This document shows positions 58,440 through 64,000 of a stretch of 64,000 bases of DNA, one piece after another. The notes beneath the pieces are model-generated. The model ran no database searches. It saw only the letters and a list, made by a program, of their open reading frames with translations, and was not told the origin of the DNA. Position 1 is the stretch's first letter, and each line of letters starts with the position of its first letter. Made by a program: the position numbers and the translations under genes. Origin of the DNA: Rhododendron vialii (Eukaryota; Streptophyta; Magnoliopsida; Ericales; Ericaceae); the NCBI RefSeq assembly GCF_030253575.1, contig NC_080567.1:12392501-12456500 (forward strand). The letters run 5' to 3'.

Positions 58440-59142
58440 TAATTTACCACAAGTTGTGAATCACAATATACCCTAATTCTTGTTACCTTCAGGGGTCTTT
58501 GCACTCCTTAACCCAGCTAAGAGTTCCTCGTACTCTGCTACGTTATTTGATGCACTGAAACCAAGCCGAACAGATAGCTCCAACATCACTCCTTCAGGAG
58601 CAAAAAGCACAACCCCGATTCCTGAACCAATATTACATGCTAGTCCATCAACAAACAATTTCCATTTCAGGGGATCCTATTCGGCTGGGGCTTTCTCCTT
58701 CTTAGATGGTGGTCCAGTCCCCTGCTCCTTTCTCGTAGGAGGTAAGGGTGCTATCGCCGGTGAGAACTCCACCATAAAATCAGCCAAAACTTGGCCTTTG
58801 ATTGTCGTGGCGGCTGATAGTCAATGTCATATTGGCTTAACTCAACGGACCAAGTTGAGATTCTTCCCGAAAAGTCTGCTTTTCATAGCAGTGATTTCAA
58901 TGGGAACTCAGTGTAAACCATAACCCTATGGCTCTGGAAATAATGGGGCAATTTTCTTGTTGCTGTTCTTAATGCCAGGACCAATTTCGTGAGGGGCAGA
59001 TATCTTGTTTCTCCATCTAGTAATGTTTTACTTACATAATAGACAGGGGTTTGCTTGGATCCCTTATCCCTTAACAACACTTCATTTACAGCATGTTTAG
59101 AAACAGCCAAATACAAAACTAAAGACTCACCTAGCTCTGGAG
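58440..59142 (-). pseudogene. RNase H and second (archaeal-like) RNase H of element H
   Basis: 59130-58883 encodes the first RNase H: LVLYLAVSKHAVNEVLLR, TPVYYVSKTLLDGETRYLP and HRVMVYTEFPLK. The catalytic Asp usual at the start (position of the Ala in YLAVS) is replaced, as is typical of the decayed RNase H of Tat elements. From about 58675 comes WKLFVDGLACNIGSGIGVVL and GFSASNNVAEYEELLAGL, the additional RNase H that marks the Tat lineage, with Asp and Glu present. Frame changes separate and end the segments. Confidence 0.78.
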
Positions 59143-59143
59143 T

Positions 59144-59990
59144 TCACAAGAGTGGAGCCTTGGCCAAATACTTCTTCAGATCTTGGAAGGCCTGCTCGCA
59201 CTCTGCTCCCCATTCAAATCCTTCTCTTTTCTTTAACAATTGAAAGAAAGGTCTACACTTATCACTTGACCGACTGATGAATCTATTGAGGGCTGCTGTC
59301 ATTCCAGTTAAGTTTTGGACTTCCTTTGTTGTCCTAGGGCTCTGTAGCCTTTGTAAGGCCATTATTTGATCAGGATTTGCTTCAATCTCCCTTACAGTCT
59401 CTAGGTGGCCTAAGAATTTGCTAGAACCAACTCCAAATGCACACTTTGAGGCGTTGAGCTTCAGTTTGTATTTCCTCAAGATTCCGAAGGCCTCCTTCAA
59501 GTTTGCTATGTGTCCCTGTCTGGTCTTACTTTTCACCACCATATCATCAATATAAACCTCCATGGTTTTACCTAAGAGCTTTTTGAACATGACGGTTGGA
59601 AGGATTTGGTATGTTGCCCCTTCATTTCTTAACCCGAAGGGCATGGCACTATAACAATATAATCCTCGTGGTGTAATGAAGGAAGTCTTTTCCTGATCAG
59701 GCCCAAACATGGCTATCTGGTGATATCCCCGATATGCATTGAGGAAACTATTCGCTCATATCCAGCTGTGGCATCTACTAACTGGTCAATTCTGGGAAGA
59801 GGAAGCTGTCTTTTAGGCATGTTTTATTCAAGTCTATGAAATCCACACAGACATGCCAGTTTCCATTCTTCTTTTTCACCACCATGTGTTGGATAACCAC
59901 TCCAGATAGTAAACCTCTCGTATTGCTTTGGCTTCCAATAAACGATCCACCTCTTCAATAACAGCGTCAACATGTTGTACGGCTGCCCTT
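59144..59990 (-). pseudogene. Reverse transcriptase of element H
   Basis: Starts with VIEEVDRLLEAKAIREVYY, then a broken stretch with several shifts over the NGNWHVCVDF block. From 59710 it is open: FGPDQEKTSFITPRGLYCY, MPFGLRNEGATYQ, active site EVYIDDMVVKSK, KLNASKCAFGVGSSKFLG and LTGMTAALNRFISRSS. The YIDD catalytic Asp pair is intact. Stops and shifts in the first third make it inactive. Confidence 0.83.
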
Positions 59991-60016
59991 CTTTTCTTCT
60001 GAATGACTGGCTTATG

Positions 60017-60820
60017 CTATGGATCAACATTCAAGTGGTGGCAGATCACGTCTGCATCTACACCGGGCATCTCCTCTGGTATCCATGTAAACACATCAAC
60101 ATGTCCTTCTAAGAAACTCACCAACTCGGCTTCTTCCTCAGCTGGCTGTGATTCCCCAATTAGAAAATACCTATCAGGATCAGTTTCGTTGATCTGTATT
60201 TTCTTTAAGCCTTCAACTATTCTTTCTGCTGAGTTTCTTCCGACGTCCTCGATAGTCGGTTGATTCGGTACTTCTACTGTATGAACATGATGGGCCTTTG
60301 GGACTCTTTTGATGGTGGAAATCAAGCACTGTTGTGATATCTTCTGATTGCCTTGGATTTTTTCAACCTCGTTGGACCCAGGAAACTTTACCATCTGATG
60401 GTAGATGGAAGAAACTGCCCTTATTTTGTGTAGCCAAGTTCTTCCTATAATCACGTTATAGGAAGATGGCACATCTACTACTAGGAAGTCAGTTCGCAAT
60501 ACTACTGTCCCTACCCGAACAGGCAGAGTTACCTTGCCCAATGGCCAAACTACTCCTGTACCAAATCTGACCAAGGGGATCACCGACTGTACCAGACCTG
60601 CTTGTGTCAGTCCCAACTTTTTAAATGCATCGCAGTATAGCACCTCGCTGCAGCTTTTTGAGTCCACCAGGATTCTTTCCATGTCATATTCTCCAATTCG
60701 TAGGGTTATGATCAAAGCATCGTTGTGTGGTACCTGGACTCCTCCCAGATCCTCATCCGTGAAATTTATGTCGTCATTGCATGCTTCTTTGTCACGTCCT
60801 CTTTTCTTCCCCAACCGCAT
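60017..60820 (-). pseudogene. Aspartic protease of element H and linker to RT
   Basis: 267 open codons. The active-site region reads RILVDSKSCSEVLYCDAF where relatives have VDTGSSADVL, so the Gly after the catalytic Asp is lost; the second conserved region is VPSSYNVIIGRTWLHKI, intact. The linker ends FTWIPEEMPGVDADVICHHL, the Tat pre-RT segment. Cleavage activity is unlikely. Confidence 0.8.
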
Positions 60821-60863
60821 TACATGTTGGTCATGCTTAATCTACCTCTAAAGTAGTCTCACC

Positions 60864-62605
60864 TCATTTCTCGTATAAGGCTCGGCCAATCCATGTATCA
60901 TATGGATTATGCCCCTTGGATTTTTGTTCGTAATCCAACTCCATTACTTTTTTTTTATCCTTGGGATCTTCCTGGATAAATTCTTTAAGGTAGCCCTGAG
61001 AGAACAAATCATCAAGGTACTTTTTAAACATCTCGCAGTTTTCAGTCATGTGGCCCCAGCCCTTGTGGTAGCTATAGTGCTGATTTGTAGCCTGCTTTGC
61101 ATCTTTATTTCCTATTAAGAGGACGGGGGCCACTTAAAGTAGGGCTGATTCTTTATTCGATAAAGAATCCTATAAATTGGTTCTTTCCAGACTGTAATTA
61201 TTGAAAAGAAGGACTTAGGATCAGGTGCTGGCTTTTCTTTGTATGGATCTTTCTTAGCTTGCCTGTACTCTTTCCTTTCCCTATAGGTTTTGGGCTCTGG
61301 TTTATCTGCCTTCTTAGCAGGCCCCTTGGCTTGGTCGGTAGCCAACTTGCCATCTTCTTGGAGTATGTCATCTTCCATTCTGGCATGTTGGTCAATTTGC
61401 TCCATTAGCCTAGCCAACATTGCTACCGGATGCATATTTAATGACCGACATAGCTCTCCTCGAACAGGCAAGTCAGTTTTAAACATAGCAATCACATATT
61501 CTTCGCTACAACTTTCAATCTCATTGAAAGTTTCCCAATATTTTTTAGCGTAATCTTTGATTGGCTTGCTTTCCCCCTGTTTCATCATGGATAGGCTTTC
61601 AAATGTTTTGGGGGCTTTCCTACTTGTCAGAAACCGAGCAGTAAACTCTTCGACGAGCTGTGCCCATCCTCGTATGGAGTGTGGCCCCAACTTATGGAAC
61701 CAAGATAGGGCTACCTTCCCCAAGCTTGATGGGAACATCTTACACATGATGGCATCATCCCCGACATGCATGAACATAGCCTATTGGTAATGTTGTATAT
61801 GAGCAACGGGGTCCGCATTCGTCTCGTAAAGGATGAACGCACTGTGCTTCACTCTGCTTGGTAGTCGAGCATCCTGTATCTTCCTTGCAAAGGGGGAAGC
61901 TGCTATGTTACTCAGAGCTTGCCTTGCTGCTTCTCGTGCAGACATGGTCCCATCTTCTCATTCCTTGGTCTTATGGGCCCCAGCCCTATTCCAATCGGAT
62001 TCAGGTCTCTCGTACCTTTCTCGGTGGTGCATCCTAGTCTTATCCTCCTTGGAAGTGGGACTTGTGCTACTGCTCCTTCTTTTCCGTGAAGAAGCCCTCC
62101 ATCTCTCTTGTGTTCGGCTCCCCTCTTTTTGTGAAGAAGCTCTATATCGCCTTGGGGTGGGACTTCTACTCCTGCTCTTTCTTCCTCGTGAAGGAGCCTT
62201 TTTATGTTTCACCATAGCATACCTATTTTCCCTGGAGTTTCTTTGTGAAAGTCCAGAGTCCTCTGGGTGTTCCCAGATTTGTTCCAACTTTCGGATCTCA
62301 TACTCTTGTTTTTTCATCAGACGAGCATATCCTTCAATTTCTTGCCTCTTCTTGTCAAGGAGATCTTCGCTATAGTGCACACTTTTTGAGTGTGCAACCG
62401 ACTCTTCCCTTCGATGGGATTTACTACTTCTCGTGGATCTTGAGGCCGTCCTTCCTTCCCTACTCTTGGAGTTGTTATGAACAGTAAGGGGGTGGCCCTT
62501 ACTTTTGGTCCTCCCATGTCTTCCTTCGGGCTATTTATCGCCTCCTCCATCTAGCAGATTCTTTGGATCGAGCGGTGTTGTTGGATTTTCTTCCACCATG
62601 GTCAT
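60864..62605 (-). pseudogene. Gag of element H
   Basis: Starts MTMVEENPTTPLDPKNLL (62605). An Arg/Ser-rich N-terminus follows (PSRGRKSRSRSPTPRRYRAS). The capsid-like core at 61777-61300 holds FPSSLGKVALSWFHKLGPHS, LVEEFTARFLTSRKAPKTF and ESKPIKDYAKKYWETFNEIE. After a shift near 61130, QHYSYHKGWGHMTENC is the zinc-knuckle-like motif with its first Cys replaced, then FKKYLDDLFSQGYLKEFI. In-frame stops occur near 62535, 61958 and 61785. The start is chosen because it lies just after the primer site, in frame with the Arg/Ser part. Confidence 0.8.
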
Positions 62606-62627
62606 TTTTTAAAGAGAAATCTATCGC

Positions 62628-62645
62628 TTCCCATAGACAGCGCCA
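62628..62645 (-). other. Primer binding site of element H
   Basis: On the minus strand tggcgctgtctatgggaa, two bases from the LTR end. A primer site of this form is common in Tat-lineage elements; the matching tRNA was not verified. Confidence 0.75.
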
Positions 62646-62647
62646 AT

Positions 62648-63561
62648 TGTAGGTGGAGAAAAACAAATTATACCTAGAACAGCTCTGTACTGCAATGACT
62701 ACCCGTGTTGTTCTGTTGGAACCGTAATACCTTCGCCGGAACCCTAATCTGCAAAACAGACAGGGGATGAGCACACCTTTGCCTCTTGTGGCAAAGGCCC
62801 TCCGATGCCAAAGTTAATATCACATACCAGATAAAACCCTAATTATCAGTAGGAGAACAATATGAATGCAATGTTTTTCATCAATTTTACCTTTAGGTTT
62901 GCCTCGTACTTATAGATTCATAGATGCTTGCTACCCAAGCATCCCTGTCACCCTAGGGTACCTATCTCACATAGGAAACCCTGGATATCTTGGATTCTCA
63001 TTCCCTTATCAGTTGATTTCCTTAGTTCTTTTAGGACTCTTTTCCTTAACTGGCCTAACATCTCATTCCCGTTGGGTATCTTTCCTGGATCCTATATTCT
63101 TGGGATCCCATTCCTTTATGAAACACCACTATCCTAGAACCGCCTAGAGTATTCCTTCTGCTTCAACACTTGATTGGAGTTTTTTCCTTATTCGGTTGCC
63201 TCATCGCTGAATAGACTACCTGGACCAGTCACTTCACATGTAACTAGTCCTTTATCAACTATTTGTTCCAATGTCTTCTCAGGAGCTCTCCTCCTGTTCG
63301 GCCCTTTTGTTGCCGAACAAACTACTTGGACCAGTGACTTCACATGTCACTGTTCCTTTATTAGTCTCTTGTTCCAATAATTTCTCATGTTTACTGGACC
63401 AAGACCCGTACAAACTTCCTGGACCAATGACTTCTCATGTCACTGGTCCACATCGTCAATCATCACCGTGCTCGGTGACTATCCTTATCGTATTTATACC
63501 ATGGTCCCACATACCACGTGTACGGGCCTTAGTTGTACCTGTTCGGGAATACCTCCCTATA
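62648..63561 (-). repeat. Element H 5' LTR
   Basis: 914 bases, matching 47507-48419. Its reversed TATA box is tacttata (about 62908), altered from the tatttata in the 3' copy. The outer end reads ccctata in place of ccctaca, a mutated terminus. Confidence 0.92.
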
Positions 63562-63794
63562 GCTGAGGCAGTGAGATTAATATTTCGACCAACAGATGGA
63601 TTCTTCTATGATACCGTACTTCTATCTGAAAGGTTATTTGGCTCTGAATTGGGTCCTTTAAGTGGCTAAAAGTACTCACCATAAGTCCATGGGTTCATGA
63701 GAAGTCAATTAGCAATCACTGTATCCATTCATCATCAGGATGGTCCCTAAGGTGGGACTTGAAATAATCGTTAGGCCAAATTGGGGTGTCTACA
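63562..63794 (-). repeat. A-family LTR (A'), right part
   Basis: Begins with the H target copy gctga and continues the reverse A LTR from gaggcagtgagattaat to ggggtgtctaca (63794), the LTR's 5' terminus. With 46541-47506 it forms one minus-strand LTR cut by H. Confidence 0.88.
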
Positions 63795-64000
63795 CCGCTA
63801 ACACTTGAGCTTTAATTGCGGTCCTTGGCTCGAAATGAACATCAAAATTAACAAGGTCAATAGCCCATTACGAGACCGGACTTGAGAGATTTGCTTTTCT
63901 GAGGAGGTTCTTGATGGGGAACTCGGTTAAGACTATGATCGAGTGCTCTTGGAAGTATGGGGGGAGCTTCCAAGTGGTTGTGATCAAAGCAAGTGTAAGC
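63795..64000 (-). pseudogene. RNase H fragment of another Tat-lineage element
   Basis: On the minus strand: LPPYFQEHSIIVLTEFPIKN, LLRKANLSSPVS, a stop, WAIDLVNFDVHFEPRTAIKA and QVLA. This is the end of the RNase H domain of Tat-type Pol (YFQaHxIxVLTxxPL ... IKAQVLADF). The A' LTR terminus replaces the next codon (the Asp of ADF), so A' inserted here. The element continues beyond the window. Confidence 0.75.

Larger units (their letters stand above)
47507..63561 (-). mobile_element. Element H: Tat-lineage Ty3/gypsy retrotransposon
   Basis: LTRs 47507-48419 (3') and 62648-63561 (5'), on the + strand TGTAGGTGGAG to TCCCTA(C/T)A, flanked by gttga (47502-47506) and gctga (63562-63566), a one-mismatch duplication within the A' LTR. 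On the minus strand in order: primer site (62645), gag, protease, RT, RNase H, a second RNase H-like domain, integrase, ending at 56138. The second RNase H and the primer site place it in the Tat lineage. An extra antisense gene lies on the + strand (49005-55071). It is interrupted by E (with C3) and H2. Stops and shifts throughout. Confidence 0.92.

Overview
The window is plant nuclear DNA, from a flowering plant with a repeat-rich genome. Almost all of it is layered transposable elements of plant-specific types: Ogre-like and other Tat-lineage Ty3/gypsy elements, an Athila-like Ty3/gypsy element, long solo LTRs, CACTA-type DNA elements, a LINE remnant and a PIF/Harbinger remnant. The only host gene recognised is a broken copy of the 3' end of a CFIm25 (NUDT21/CPSF5) gene. 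There are no rRNA genes, bacterial genes or CRISPR arrays. I cannot name the species. Identities between LTRs are judged by eye.

Layout. 1-700 is a 69-bp minisatellite and 784-1257 a Harbinger transposase remnant. CFIm25-like pseudo-exons lie at 1895-1975 and 2076-2186, and the matching last exon at 34170-34280. Element A (2752-34022, Ogre-like, + strand) sits in the intron between them. A contains element B (10745-27268, Ogre-like, target duplication GCATC). B contains solo LTR C2 (18067-23708, GTCCC), and C2 contains solo LTR D (19659-21632, TAAAA). A also contains solo LTR C1 (28623-31683, TATAC). Element G (34437-44747, Athila-like, ATAGG) follows in the 3' flank of the pseudogene. Next come a LINE remnant, a CACTA-type element K (45621-46540) and a minus-strand A-family LTR that is split by element H (47507-63561, Tat-lineage, minus strand). 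H carries a CACTA-type element E (49599-53783, ACT), which itself holds solo LTR C3, and a solo LTR H2 (56557-57367) inside its integrase. The window ends in the RNase H of a further Tat-type element (63795-64000).

Function. No element looks autonomous. A and B keep gag-like sequence and lack most of pol. G and H keep gag, protease, RT, RNase H and integrase homology, broken by stops, frameshifts, a missing integrase core (G) or an insertion (H). Two Tat-lineage elements carry an extra, intron-containing gene antisense to gag-pol: a plant mobile domain (PMD) gene of six predicted exons in A (10429-8138), and in H a gene of the 'putative gypsy type transposon' class with a coiled-coil tail (49005-55071). 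In G the whole gag-pol block is inverted relative to its LTRs, PBS and PPT, between 72-bp inverted repeats. The noncoding parts are rich in short palindromic and tandem arrays specific to each LTR family.
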